64,000 nt of DNA from assembly GCA_033980235.1 (NCBI GenBank), contig CM067075.1, positions 18,984,844 to 19,048,843 of the forward strand. Reading direction: 5' to 3'. Below, one piece after another: positions 23,501 to 37,900 of the stretch (the first letter of the stretch is position 1; each line of letters opens with the position of its first letter). Origin of the DNA: Diadema setosum (Eukaryota; Echinodermata; Echinoidea; Diadematoida; Diadematidae). The position numbers were made by a program, and so were the translations under genes. The notes under the pieces were generated by a model. That model was not told where the DNA came from. It worked only from the letters and a program-made list of their open reading frames with translations, and did not search any database.

Positions 23501-26500
23501 AAAAAAATAGCTACAAACGTTTTTTGACTGTAAAATGTCAACATTTTCAAGCTCGCTTGCTCCGCTCGCTCGCATCTAATCGTTATGCTATTCTCCTGAT
23601 GTCACTGCCAGTAATTGCCAGCAGTTGCGCCCAGTGCCCCCCTAACCCCCTTAATTTCCAAAGCGAAAAAATATAGCTACAAACGGCAGTTTTGGGACTG
23701 TAAAATGTCAAAATTTTCAAGCTCGCTCGCATTTAATCGCTATGCCATTCTCCTGATGTTGCTACCCGCACTTGCCAGCAGTTGCGTTTGGTGTGCCTCC
23801 CCCCCTAAATTTCCAAAGCGAAAAAATATAGCCACACAAACGGCAGTTTTTGGACTGTAAAATGTCCACATTTCCATGCTCGCCAGCTTCGCTCGCTCGT
23901 ATTTAATCGTTATGCCATTCTCCTGATGTTGCTGCCAGTAATTGCCAGCAGTTGCGCCCAGTGCGCCCTCCCCCTCTTAATTTCCAAACGCGAAAAAAAT
24001 ATAGCTACAAACGGCAGTTATTGGACTGTAAACTGTCAAAATTTCCAATTTCGCTCGCTTCGCTTGCTCGCATGCAATCGTTATGCAATTCTCCTGATGT
24101 TGCTGCCAGTAATTGCCAGCAGTTGCGTCCGGAATGCCCCCCCCCCCCACCCTGAATTTCCAAAGCGAAAAAATAAAGCTACAAACGGCAGTTTTTGGAC
24201 TGTAAAATGTCAAAATTTTCAAGCCCGCTAGCTCGCATTTAATCGCTAAAAATCTATGCCATTCTCCTGATGTTGCTACCCGTACTTGCCAGCAGTTGCG
24301 TCTGGTGCGCTGCCCCCCCCCCCCCCTTAATTTCCAAAGCGAAAAAATATAGCTACACAAACGGCAGTTTTGGGACTGTAAAATGTCAACATTTCCATGC
24401 TCGCTAGCTTCGCTCGCTTGCATTTAATCGTTATGCCATTCTCCTACGTGACCAGCAGTTGCGCCCGGTGCGCCCCATTAATTTTTCAAAGCGAAAAGAT
24501 ATATCTACAAACGGCAGTTTTTGGACTGTAAAATGTCAAAATTTTCAAGCTTGCTCGCATTTGCCATTCTCCTGATGTCACTGCCAGTAATTGCCAGCAG
24601 TTGCGCCCAGTGGTTTGCACGTCAATTTGCCAAAACAAAAATTTCCTTTGTGCCCTTATTTCACTTATCAAAATTGTAGAACTGACAGAGTTGTTTGTTC
24701 AGAAAGGTTTCGATTTTTCCCATGTATGTCGTTTATCATGCCAATTCACTTTCTGCCACTTTGGAAAAAAAAATGTATCTTTACTCTTGCATAGTCAGTA
24801 CGTCTGTTTACACATACACTTCGATACCGATTAGCTAGTAGCTCGCTCTGTAAGCTTTTGCACAGGATCGACCAACTGACCACACGCTGATTTCGTCTCA
24901 TTGTTTAAAAATAAATTCGCCATCACCCTGGTATAGTGCCATTACCTGGGCTACTAAGATTACAAGGGAAATTGAAATTTCCCCCTATACAGTATATCAC
25001 CGCATGGAGGCAAATTCTGAAATGAACACGTAACGAATCAAAAATGAAATTCATCGAGTTGACTGATAAAAAAAAAGAGTCATAAACTGCATATACAGTG
25101 ACGTTCTAATCTAAAGGTACGAGGTCATAAAGATTTATTTCACATCTTTGTTATGAACGTTTGAAAGACAAAAGCTTATGATACTACGTGCATGCTTGTG
25201 TAAATGTGTCTTGTAAAGTTTTTACTTTCTAACCCAGTGCTGTTGTGAATTCTCACTGTATTGTTTTCAGCATGAGCACGTTTGTTTTTTTTTATTCTTA
25301 GGGCAGGTATCAATTGTGCTATTGTCTATACTGTTACAACCAGACTTCGCTCGGAATTGTTTATCTTTATTGACGAGATATGCCAATGACTATACTTAAC
25401 AAGAACACCGAAGAGGACTGAACCGTAGGAGGCGCACTTACAGCACAGATTGCAGAGTGAGAGTGCAGACATAGAGTCTTCTTCCCAGCCGTAGGCTCGA
25501 CAACCAGTGAACAGGAGCGATGCAGCATTCACCAAAGTCACGTTGGAATATTTCAGGAAAGGTCTCAGAGATTTGCAAGAACATTCGACATCATTCTGGC
25601 CTTGGAATCTTCAAGAATAGAGAGAAGACAAGGAAAGCTTATTATTTTTATCATAATGGTTATCATGTTTAGCAACGTTATCTGATTATTTCTATCAAAT
25701 AGATTTCAATCAAAGAAGGGCAGGAAGCCACTCGCGGGTAAAGGGCGATTTCAGATAGGTATAGCATTGATTTTTTCTATCTTAACTGTGCATGATGCTC
25801 ACTATCATGAATTCGATAAGCAACTTAAACAGTCATTCATTTCTGTAAGTGTTATGAGCATAAAAAAAGAAGAAAAGGTGTGTAATGAGATAGTCCAAAA
25901 CTGCAACTGTTATACAGAATTGACGCAGTTGTTTTAAGAAGATAAAACTAGGGGTGGTATTCAAAGGTGGTATTCTGAGACCGTTTTATCTCTGTTGTAA
26001 GTCTGTTGTAGCAAATCGGTATTTTGGGGCCCGTTGCATAAAAGTTACTATTATGGTAACTTTGCCATCCAATGGTAACTTCCATGGCAACAATACTCAA
26101 CAGCCAATCAAAATCAAGAATTCCATGGAAGTTACCACTGGATGGCAAAGTTACCATAATAGTAACTTTTATGCAACGGGCCCCTGAACACCGTTTTATC
26201 TTTGTTGTAACTTCTGTTGTAACTTCTGTTGTAACTGTGTTTTATCTTGCACTCTCTTTGCCTGCGCATACCATTGTCTTTTGGTATGCGCACGCGCGTA
26301 ACTTTGGGCTCAAACCTATGCACCCATTTACACGGTATTCTGAAAACTGTTTTATCTTCTGTTGTAACTCATACCCCTTGCAAATTTATGCCTCTGAGAT
26401 AAAACAGGGTGAAAGGGGTTTTAACTCTGTTGTAACTTTCGTTTTAACTTCTATTAGATAGTAAGATAATTTGTTAACTCAATATTGTAGTATGCGAGTT

Positions 26501-27169
26501 CGAAATAATAATGAAAAAGATATACAAAATATAAAAAAAAAACAATGCATGTACAGAATGGCAAAAGATAAAGCAGTTTGACAAAATGTAAACTCATTCC
26601 ACAATACAAAATTTTGTAACAGTAGCCTCGCAAGTATACGTGTAGCATTATGTGCACATAGGTAAAACACAAACACATCAACAGAAAGGTTGCCGGCACC
26701 GCTGGCCGTTTGTATAAACCACTAAAAGACAAACTCATAAATACAAAACTTTCTATACCATGCCAAAAACCTTCTTTTAGAAATTTCCCTCTGAATTATA
26801 CTTAATTGTCATAATATAAAAAAAGTAAAAGTCATTAACTGTATTTATGGTACCGTTTATGATTATTCATCTTTCAAAATATCAAACTTTTTTTTTCTAC
26901 ATGAATTCAATATCTTCACCAATAAGAATTCATTTTCAGTAGGCCTACCTTTGGGTGTTTCAATAAATATCTTTAAAGTGCTTGTGTTACGAGAAATTTC
27001 AAAAAGGGGACATTTGAATATCAAATTTCTCCAAAATATGAAGAAGTCAATTAATCTTCTGAATGCCGTGAGTGCCGATAACAAATAATGAGTATAACTT
27101 AGCAAAACACAACAAGCGTGATAATTTCCCATCCCTCTAACGGATAATCCTGTACCAATAATGATATTG

Positions 27170-27241
<72 letters not shown>

Positions 27242-28964
27242 TATACATTGCAAGGGCCATTTTGATTTAGAAACGGGGCCCTGGGCCCCATAAACCATGG
27301 AATTTTGATTCCTCTCATAAACGCCAAATATCTTATTTTCTACATAAAATTTCAAATTAGAAGACTCAATTTGAGATAGCTTTTTGAATCCCCTACTGCA
27401 CCATCTATACGTCAAAACCTGTAAGAAGGTTTAATGATTAAGCTCCTGTTGAACCTTTTATCTCTGATTCTCTTTACCTGCGCATGCCATTAGGGAGCTT
27501 TAGATTTTAGACGCGCGGACGTTCAAAGAGAAAAAAACATGATCTGAGCGTGCGCAGTAGCGCGGATCAAGTTACTGGGCACGCTCAGATCATGTTTTTT
27601 TTCTCTTTGAACGTCCGCGCGTCTAAAATCTAAAGCTCCCTTTTGTCCTATTTGTGCGCACTCCAGAGAATAGCCGGGTTCACGCGTACACCAATTAGCG
27701 GGATACAAATCTCGAGATTTGCATCGCGATCGTCATCCCGAGTTTTTTGCAGATGTGGACAGAAAAAACCCGAAAATTAGCGGGATAAGCATCGCGATGC
27801 TAATCCCAAGAAATCTTGCGCTGGTTCATCAATTAGCGGGATAATTAGCCCCGTGCTGGTACGTGTGAACGGTCGGGAGTAGAATCTCGAGTTTTTATAT
27901 CCCATCATGCAATGCGCACATCACAACAGGGAGGCCTCTGCGAAGAGGTCCTTCACCTCTTTGGCGCACCAAAACAACAGCGCGCGAACCACACCACTGA
28001 CGCGTAAAAGACAATGGACAAAGGAAAGTGCGCACAGGCAGTGATAGAGAAGGGCGCTGCGTGACGTAGTTTGCAGGCTTTGCTGTTATCTCTATCTGCA
28101 ATTAGCGGGATAATTTGGTACGTGTGGACGCTCGCCAAAAAACTCGAGATGCGTGGATCGCGATCGTCATCCCGCTATTTTGTACGTGTGAACCCGGCTA
28201 ATGAGCGCTTGTTAAAATGCGCAGAGTTAAGCAAGGCGCAATTGGTTAAAATTGGCCAATCTTATTGGTTAAAATGTCTTAGATGCTACTTGTAACAATA
28301 TTTCCTATTTGATATGATTATTTGGGTGGGCGTGGGCTTTCACGACTTACAGCACCGCTAAAACAGTTCTCAGAATACCGATTTACAACTGTTTTAGCGG
28401 TGTTGTAACTCACGGACTTACAACAGAAGTTACAACAGAGATAAAACGGTGTTCAGAATACCACCCCTGAACACCGTTTTATCTCTGTTGTAACTTCTTG
28501 AATTGAATTGAATTGAATTCCTGATATTTGGGAAACTTAAGAAATATCTTTTGAAACACCTAAAGGTACTCAAAATAAATTCTTATTGGTGAAGATGTTG
28601 AAATCATGTAAAAAAAAGTTTAATAGTTTGAAAGATAAATAATCATAAACGGTACCATAAATAGAGTTAAATGACTTTTACTTTTTTATAACAATTAAGT
28701 ATAATTCAGAGGAAACATGATAGAAGAAGGTCTCTGGCTTGGTATAGGAAGTTTTGTATTTATGAGTTTAGTGCTCAAAACAAACTGCCGGCGGCGCCGG
28801 TAACCTTTCTGTTCATGTGTTTGTGTTTTTACGTATATGTGCATATTATGCTACGCGTTTACTTGCAAGGTTATTGTTACCAAATTTTGTATTGTGGAAT
28901 GAGTTTACATTTTGCCAAACTGCTTTATCTTTTGTCATTCTGTACATACATAAATTGTTTGTAT

Positions 28965-28995
<31 letters not shown>

Positions 28996-31900
28996 ATTTT
29001 GAACTCACATACTGAGTACCAAAATATTGAGTTAATGAATTATTTCACTATCTAACATAAGTTAAAACGAAAGTTACAACAGAGTTAAAGGTGCATGGTT
29101 CCGGTGTTTTAGTCAAATGCGTACGCGGGCGCACGGCGCAAGTTTCCTATAGAGACCTACGCTATTGACTCCTCTTTAGCACTTACGCTTTGGCCCACTT
29201 TCCCGAGTCCGAAGAAGTCCGATTCACTGCAATCAGTGGTCGGATCACAGTTCGGCTCATGATTCGGCTGAGGGGGATGACAGCTTTAGCAAACTTCTTT
29301 TGTGATGTCATAATAACAAGCACATATGCACGCACAATGGCATTACTACAGACTGCGCGATGCGCGGAGAAGACAACAAAGGCAACGTTACTTAGCAACA
29401 CCTACGCACTTTACTCTTGATGACAGCTCAATTTCGGTAATCTTCGTATCATTCAGCGTGTTTCTACAGAGAATCCGATAGACCTAGAATTTGCAAGCGC
29501 GTAATCAAACACTGCGCTAACGCAGACCCGGGTTGTTTCTACAGAAAGCGCATACTAGTAATCGGAAAGAATACGATTCTCCATCTGAATACAGTTGTGA
29601 CCGGATGTCTGGAAAGTTGGCTGGTGCATTGTGGGCCTGGGTAGAGCATCTACTGATGATGCGATCACCGATTGAACTACAAATGTAGTAGAAACTGAGC
29701 AGGGCCTGGGCCTATACAGTCAGACCGCAACGTCCTGAAAAGCCTTCGCATTTATCGTACGCGTATGCATGGACCTCGCGGACATGAATACGTAATAAGC
29801 TGGGAGACCACATTTTTAGAGTCTCTGTAAATCTACACGACATTATCAATCTTCATGATTTATAAATCGATGAAAAGCTGAAGAGTTGTACTTTGATGAA
29901 ATTCGACCACTTAAAAGGTTATGACATATATAATATACTGAACAAGGAAATTATAAAACACAAAAATTGCATATTTTTCATTTTTCTTAAAGGTCCAGTT
30001 TACCTTTGGGAGCAGTGATTTCAAAAATGTTCAAGATATCACATTTGATGCATATGTGTAGGTCTGTTGTATCATAAAACATCCTACCATATGAAATATT
30101 TGCAATAAAACCTAAAATATAAGGAGATATCTGGGTTTTTCTCAGTAAACCGTAACTGTATACGGTTTAGTCTGGAAACATTTTTATTATAACTATTGTT
30201 CACATTTTGTGTATTTAACAACACTTCACATCAATTATACGGATTCAAATTTTGACAGTGGTTGTTTCTATCCCTAACTCACATTTTAGAACTATTTTAA
30301 AGCACTAATGCTTTCACCTGCAAATGGTAAATTATGACTTTAAGGGGTACACTAGGCCAACGAAATTAAGGTAGACCAAAATGGAAGAGGTATAAAATGA
30401 AAGAGGAAATATCATTCTATGAAAACATAATGACTTTATGTGGACTGATCCTATGAACGGGTCAGGTTGGCGAATAAATCATTGCGTTGTACAGTTAATT
30501 TTTGACGAGATTTCAGTTTGCCGCGAATACGCGTTTCTGATTGGTTAATTCCCTCTGAGTGGAGAGTTGAACGAACCTCGCGGAATGACAGTAAACGTGT
30601 ACTCTACATAACAGTAATACACTGTGTGTAGATGACAGTCAAAGAGGTTCTATATATGTAATAGAGCGCGCGCTCGCATACAGAAGCGGGGCCAATTGAA
30701 CGACCCGCCGCCATTTTCAAAGAGGTCGACTACCAGAAGACTGAACCCGGAAGTGCCTATAGTAATACACGTAAAGTACAGTTTCGAAGATGGGGTTGGG
30801 TTGGAAAAATCATTCTAATTTTAAGGAAAATCAATATTTGTCTATATGCCTCCGGATTTTATAACAGAGATATATTCCCCAGACAGTATACGTGTTTTGA
30901 TGAAAAAAGGACTTGCTCTAATGTGTCAAATATGTGCCTTAACATGAAGCCAAAATTGCCAAACAGGCATTCATGCATTCATACTACATTAAAGATTGCA
31001 GAAAGGTACAGTGTATGCTCTTTGGTATTGGAGTACTGATTTCACATAATATATGTCACTTAGAAACATCAGACACACATACAACACACACTCCCACACA
31101 CATACAACACACATTCCCACACACACGCACACACATACGCACACACATGTACACACCAAACCACATTTTTTTTTCAAATTCCTACACACACACACATACA
31201 CACACACACACAAAACACACTGTGTGTTGTGTGTGTGTGTGTATGTGTGTTGGAATTAATTTGAAAAAAAAATTGTGGTTTGGTGTGTACGTGTGTGTGC
31301 GTATGTGTGTGTTTGTTGTGAGTGTGTGTATGTTTGTTGTGCGTGTGTGTGAGTGTGGGAGTGTGTGCTGTATGCGTGTTTGAGTGTGTGTTGTATGTGT
31401 GTCTGATGTTTCTAAGTGACGTATATTATGTGAAATCAGTACTCCCATACCGAAGAATATACACTGTACCTTTCTGCAGTCTATGTAGTATGAATGCATG
31501 AATGCTTGTTTGGCAATTTTGGCTTCATGTTAAGGCACATATTTGACACTTTAGAGCAAGTCCTTTTTTTCATCAAAACACGTATACTGTGTTGAGAATG
31601 TATCTCACTTATAAAATCCGGAGGCATATTGACAAATATTGATTTTCCTTAAAATTAGAATGATTTTTCCAACCCAGCCCCATCTTCGAAGCTGTACTTT
31701 ACGTGTATTACTATAGGCACTTCCGGGTTCGGGCTTCTGGTAGTCGACCTCTTTCGTGCGCGCGCGCCACTGTTCAATTGGCCCCGTTTTCATTTGTACG
31801 CACTGAATGGTGAGCTCTTACTCTATAGGCCCATTCACATTGCCAGTCCAACTTCGCAAATTTACTGCCACTGCGAAGTTCACTACCGACTTTTAGTATT

Positions 31901-34900
31901 TTTCTCAAAATACTCCAAAACGACTCATCATTCCGGCAAACCGCGTCAGCCAGGTAAGTTTCTTTGTAGACTCTTTCGATATATTGCAAGCAAATATGAA
32001 ATGGTGCCAGACGGGTTCTCAAGCCCTTACCAGAACTTTGTTTTCACTTTAAGGTGATTATGGTCCTGCTGCAACAGTAAAGACAGGGAAGACACCTAGC
32101 TCACCCGAGCTGAAGGCTCGAGTAAGCTATTGCGATTGCTTTTCGTGCGGGTATGCTATGTAAACTGCGTGCCAGGTGCGTGGGGCTGACAACTCAGTGA
32201 AGGAATTCCTCTGAAGGAATGGCGGAAGTACCACAGAATTCCATTAATTTGCCAGCATACGGGGACTGCGAAATACATGCGTGGGAGTTGCCTGCGATGT
32301 GCTGCCGCTTAGGGCCTCCTACTGGCGTTCTGCGTGTACCTCTGCGGGCAATTCCCACGACTCACCCGGAAAAAGTTTTGGTCATGCTGTAAACTTTGCT
32401 GCTGGTAAATCGGACTTGCGTGCGCACCTTCGGGCAAAATAATACAGGCGAGATACGCCGCTAGGTACTGTCAGGTGCGGACCAACTGCGGAGAGCTCCG
32501 GGTAGCAAATTTGCTTCCCCGCAAGTCAAACTTCCCCAGATACGGTATGACAAGGCCCTGAGCATGTTGAAAATATGCTCCGAGTAAGTTGCGGGGGTAC
32601 ACGCAGAACACCAGTAGGAGACCCTTACCGCACGCAAATCCTTTTTACCCGTAACCATGTTAAGGCCCTGTCACACTTTTCCGGGCAAGCTACGCGGGCT
32701 TGTTGCGTGTGAGGATTTTGAGGGCGGACAAGGATTTGCGCGAGTTGTGCATATGTGTCTTACTTGCTGGATGCGTGCTACTTATGTTCTTCTTGCGGGT
32801 ATTCTGTGTGACCTGCGTGCCAGGCGCTTAGGGGCTGACAACTCAGAAATTCATCTGGGCCCCATTTCATAAAAGATGTTAGGATGTCAACTCTTGCTGG
32901 AATGGCAACTTCCCATAGCATTAGCCAATCATAAGGCTGGATTCTTGTTACCATGACAATTGTCATTCCAGCAAGAGTTGCTATTGTATCAACTGCATTA
33001 TGAAATGGGCCCTGAAGGAATGGTAGAAGTCCAACAGAAATGACAGAATGTCATTATCTTGGCCGCGCTGACCGCATACGGGGACTGCGAAGTACCTGCG
33101 TGGGAGTTGCCTGCGAGGTGCTGCTCAAAATTTGGCTGCGGGTAAATCGGACTTGCATGCGCATCTCCGGGCAACTACGGGCGAGATAATTTTCCTGCGT
33201 GCTGGGAAAACCTTACTCGCAACAAGCCCGCGTAGCTTGCCCGGAAAGGTGTGACACGGCCTTTAGGCTAACGAACTCGTTTTTTTTTTTTTTTTTTTTT
33301 TTTTTTTTGGGGGGGGGGGACAAAAACCAACTGCACTTAGGGCCTACAATTTGTTTTTGTAATGATTGTGGAGGAGCAGAAAGTTACCAAAATGTGCCGT
33401 CAATGTCCTGCACATTTTGGTAAATTTACCAAAATGTGCCGTAACATAGTTACGGCACATTTTGGTAACTACACATTTTGGTAATTTACCAAAATGTGCC
33501 GTAACAGACCCTCCGCGCTCCTGAACCGCTCAAGATACGATGGAGAAGATTTAAAGCGATCAAGCCACGATCCGCCGCGCTTTGTCGATTGTTGATGATC
33601 GTGGCGGGATCGCCGTCTAGTGAGATGGGGGTATTAGCAATACCTACGCACTTTACTCTTGATGACAGCTCAACTTCGGTAATCTTCGTATCAATGCTAA
33701 CGGTGATCGGCAGTATCATCAACAGCGCCCTCTACACTATCGGGACTATGCACCTTTAATGTATGTCGTCGAGGCCCCTCTTAAGCCCAGCTCACACCTT
33801 TGCGGTTTTAGCTGCGTATAGCTGCGTCAGTCGAACGCAGCCTTAAAGCAGCCTAACGCAGCACTCCGCGGCAAAATATTTTGTAGCAGTCACACTGTTG
33901 CGTTGTAGCTCGTATATTTTGTGCAAAATGGTTGCCTACGGTTGCCTTAATTTGCTTTTCACCTCGCTCCAGCTCGCTTTTGCTCGTAACAGTACGAAGA
34001 TTGCTCGCCTTGTTGCGCGTGTACCTCGTTCGCCACTCGTTCGTTGCTCGCTGGCATCTCGCACTAGCTCGTAGCAGCTCGCATGAACTCGTTTCTCCTC
34101 GTTTCACTGCTCATCCACTCGACTGTTGCTCGTGCCTGCTCGATCCGCTGCGTATCAGTTCGCCCTGCTGCGTATTAGCTCTTAGAGAGCTTCACTGGTA
34201 TATAATTTTTGACATTTTACAGTTACAAGGACTTTTTGGTTCAAATTCTTCAAAAAGCACTAAATTTGGTACAGGTGTTGCCAAAACCATACTATTTCAA
34301 TTTTTGATGGCCGCCAAGAAGGGCGCCCTGAGGCCATATTGGCCAAATCCAATATGGCTGCCATCTGAAATTCAAAAGTCACTTCCATTGTTTAAAAAGG
34401 TAAACATTTCACAATAATTTTCAAAATCTGTATTATACGTTTTCTGGGTCAATGAAATCGATTCTCAATGTCGTTTTCATGGTCTGAAGTCAGCTTTTCC
34501 TTATACAGGGTCACCCTTAATGTCGCTTTGGGTCAGGACATTATTTTCACTACAGGTTATTTCAAAATGGCTTGCCTACGGTCACTATAACAGGAAAAAC
34601 AACCTTGCTCATTACCTGCAGTTGTTGAGGACTGAACAGAGCATATTACTGTGTTTCAAAAAAATACTTTTCAGCAATACACATTGTGTGGTAATACAAT
34701 TCTGAGAAGAAAAAAAAAGATTTTCCACAAAACCTACAATAACAGCGGGAAACTCAGTTTGAGATTTTTTTAAAAACTGATATGTTTGAATCTGATGTTG
34801 CTGAAAGCACACAATCATTCCAAAAGCTTCATGATTTGATAAGAATATTGTGTTTCTTAGTCAACTAAGTGAATTTTAATTAAATCTAACTAGATTTTGT

Positions 34901-37900
34901 GTGAACAGATGTATACGCAGTCATAGCGAGCTAAAGCGAGCAGCATCGAACAGAATCGAGGAGGAACGAGGTAAGGCGAGGATGAACGAGGGGGAGCGAG
35001 CGACGGACGAGCTAGATTCGCAATGCAGCGAGTTACATCCGCAACGGTCCTTGCTAATGCGAGCAGAGTACTAGGAGTAGAGTGAGGTGATGCGAGGTAA
35101 AGCGAGGTAACGCGAACTAAAGCGAGGTAAGTCGAGGTGAAGCGAGCAGGTATCGTAACCATACGCAGTGAAACGCAGTTCAAAGTAAAGCTGCGTTGGC
35201 CTGCGTTAAGCAACTCGTTGTCGCTCGCCCTTGCTCGTCCTTGCTCGCATTAGCTGGTTGTCCCTCGTCTTAGCTCGTATGGATTTTGATCTTGCGTTCA
35301 GTTGCGGATGTTTGAAAAAATTTCAAACTAGCGAGCTAGAACGCAAAGCCTCTGCGTTAGTCTGCGTATTGACCTCGTATTAGCTCGTTTCATTGCGTAG
35401 TGCTGCGTTGGGCTGCGTTAGACTGCGTTCGGGCAATACGCAGCTGAACGCAAGCTCAAAACGCAAAGGTGTGAGCTAGGCTTTACACACACACCAAACA
35501 TTGATTGATTTATCTTTTTTTAATTCATGTTCCATAATCCACATTTCATATTCAGCTTTCATATTCCATTTGATAAACTAGGAAGATCGCCAATGCTCAA
35601 CTTTTACATAAAAATTACAACGTGATACAAATATAAATCTCTGGCATTGTAGCAAAAATTGTCTCTTTAAATGTATACTTACTTTATTTCTTTGAGTGCA
35701 GGGAAGTTCTCAAGGTAGGCCAAAGCGTCGCCGCTCGACAGTCCAACCAAATCCCTGGAGTAACAGAACAAAGTGAGATGCATCGACAGTTACATACCAG
35801 TGACGAGAACGACTACATCTTTCAGAGGCAGCAAGAAAACCTTCTCCTCTACTTCTTGCTGAAACATTCCTCTCTCCCTTTTCTTCTCATAACATCCGTC
35901 TTCTTTTAAATACTACATCTAGTGGTTAATGATGAGGAGATTGGTTGGAAGCATTCAGGTGATCAGGCATTTATTTTGCTGACAAGTAATACGTCATCAT
36001 TACTATCACGTCGCAATTACAACAGGGCGCGATTTTACAGTTGCATTTACTCGCAATGAGGGTGAATAATCATACAACAAGAATCTGCTTCAAGATTTTA
36101 TATAAAGCAAAATGTGGATCATTTTGTTCGGGCCCTACTCGGTACCTTCGAAACAGTAAGTCCCTCCTTTGCATGGCTATGGCCTCGGGCGTGTTAGTTC
36201 CATGGGTACCTTGTGTTGGTAAGTCTCACTAATGCCCTCACTGACTCACTTTTTTTTTCTTTTTTGTACATAGTAGCGGAATGACGTTCTCAACTCGTAA
36301 ACAAAAGATTTCGGCTATCCTGAGAGAATCTCTCCGAGCGCATCCTTGGACAAGACATTGAAATCCCACTCACATTTCCTTTGTGTCCCAGGAATATGTA
36401 TAAATGGGTAAACTGAAATGCTATGACAACGATCTGTCTGCTGCAGAGACTATCCTGGGCAAATTACATCGCACTGATAAATAGAGTATTTGTCTGCGTA
36501 ACTGTTTAATTTTTATATATTCTTTCAATTTACAAATCTTCCTGTCATTTCCTTGGCATATTTCAATAGGCCCGATATCTTCTTTTTTTTTTTTTCTGGA
36601 GGCGCACACAGTCAGCTATTAATCATTGTATTACTGTATCACATTTTACATTTCTTCTTCTTGTCGTTACTGTTATTTTCGTTTTGCATTGTCCATTTAT
36701 GTCATTGTGTTTTCTAGTTTTCTTGTATAAATAGCACCAGTGCCCTTAGAAACACCCGTATAAAGCGCCATATACATGAAATGATAATGATGATAGTAAT
36801 AATGATAATAATAATAATTATCATTATTATTATCATTATTATCAATATTATTTATTGTTATTATCATTATCATTATCATTATTATCATCATCATCATCTT
36901 GAGAGTAAATGCTATGCGAGTCTATACAAAAACCATTGTGCAAGCAATGACAAAGGGATAGCACTCAATCCCATCACCAGAATCAAACATAAACTAGATA
37001 GGCACTCTGAGAGCGCAAACTTCCGCCAAGCATGCAGCTCATTTCCACCACTGATCATGCTGGGCCCCATTTCATAAAAGGTTGATAGGATGACAACTCT
37101 TGCTGGAATGGCAATTGTCATGGTAACGACAAGAATCCAGCTTCCTGATTGGCTGTTGCTATTGGAAACTGCTATTCCAGCAAGAGTTGCCATCCTACCA
37201 TCTTTTATGAAACGGGGCCCTGATCTTGTTCTTCCATATCAGTGATATCCACACATACTGAAAGTCGCCCGATTTCCCAATATAGAAGCCTTTGTTACGT
37301 CATAAACCCTCAGCTGCACGGCGCGCCTCGCCCTAGCAGAAACTAGAGCACGCACTTTAGTACGCGCATGCAAACCTCAAATACGCGCAGCCTGAACTCC
37401 CAAGTTCATTGACCATACCTGCAAAAATATCAACAATCCTTCATAAATTCCCCCAAAATTCCCGGATCACTTCCAAAATTTAATCATCTGGTACTTGTAT
37501 CATTCTAAACCTTTCCTGCAAGATTCATTTAAATCCGTGAAGTACTTTTTGAGTTATTATGCACACGGACTAACTAACTAACTAGAAAAGCACTCTGAAA
37601 GCGTAGACCTCCGCCAAGCATGCAGCTTATTTCCATCACTGATCTTGTTCTTCCATAGAGATAGATCTTCCACCCATACGTACTTATAAATAGCATGCTG
37701 AAGTGTTTTTATAAAATGGGTTCAAGAATGTAGCCAATTGGAAGCGCTGAAATGAGTCACGTGTCCTTGTATTAATTTCTCACTAACATGCATGGCCGAC
37801 GTCACAATGTTTGCACTAGCAGTGCGCACTCAATCAGTTGTTACAAGTGCGTCGCGCGCTACTATACGCGCTGTCAATCCTGTAAACAACTTCTAGTTCG

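Larger units (their letters stand above)
25945..29085. repeat. Large inverted-repeat nest
   Basis: Arms at about 26430-27000 and 28520-29085 are inverted, diverged copies. Shared text includes AATAAT-CATAAACGGTACCAT, CATTCCACAATACAAAATTT and ACAGAAAGGTTGCCGGC. Short ends with ACCGTTTTATCTCTGTTGTAA and the GGTGGTATTC phrase recur at 25955, 26195 and 28440-28490. The interior holds a microsatellite and two smaller palindromic elements. Confidence 0.7.

Noticed and set aside
25326..25441. Continuation of exon 3 (CKCASYGSVLFGVL...) as a transmembrane segment
   Set aside because: Using it would need a weak GTTAAG donor and gives the wrong phase for exon 4; the GTAAGT donor at 25436-25441 fits.
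26863..27415. Frames with long poly-Ile or poly-Tyr
   Set aside because: Translation of the AAT microsatellite.
33400..33510. Repeated ACCAAAATGTGCCGTAAC phrase as a regulatory array
   Set aside because: Short palindromic MITE-like sequence between other elements; no gene start nearby.
36041..36232. 63-codon plus-strand frame ending near a GTAAGTC
   Set aside because: No acceptor of quality or family match; plus-strand orientation inside an intron of the minus-strand gene, in AT-rich repeat-laden DNA.
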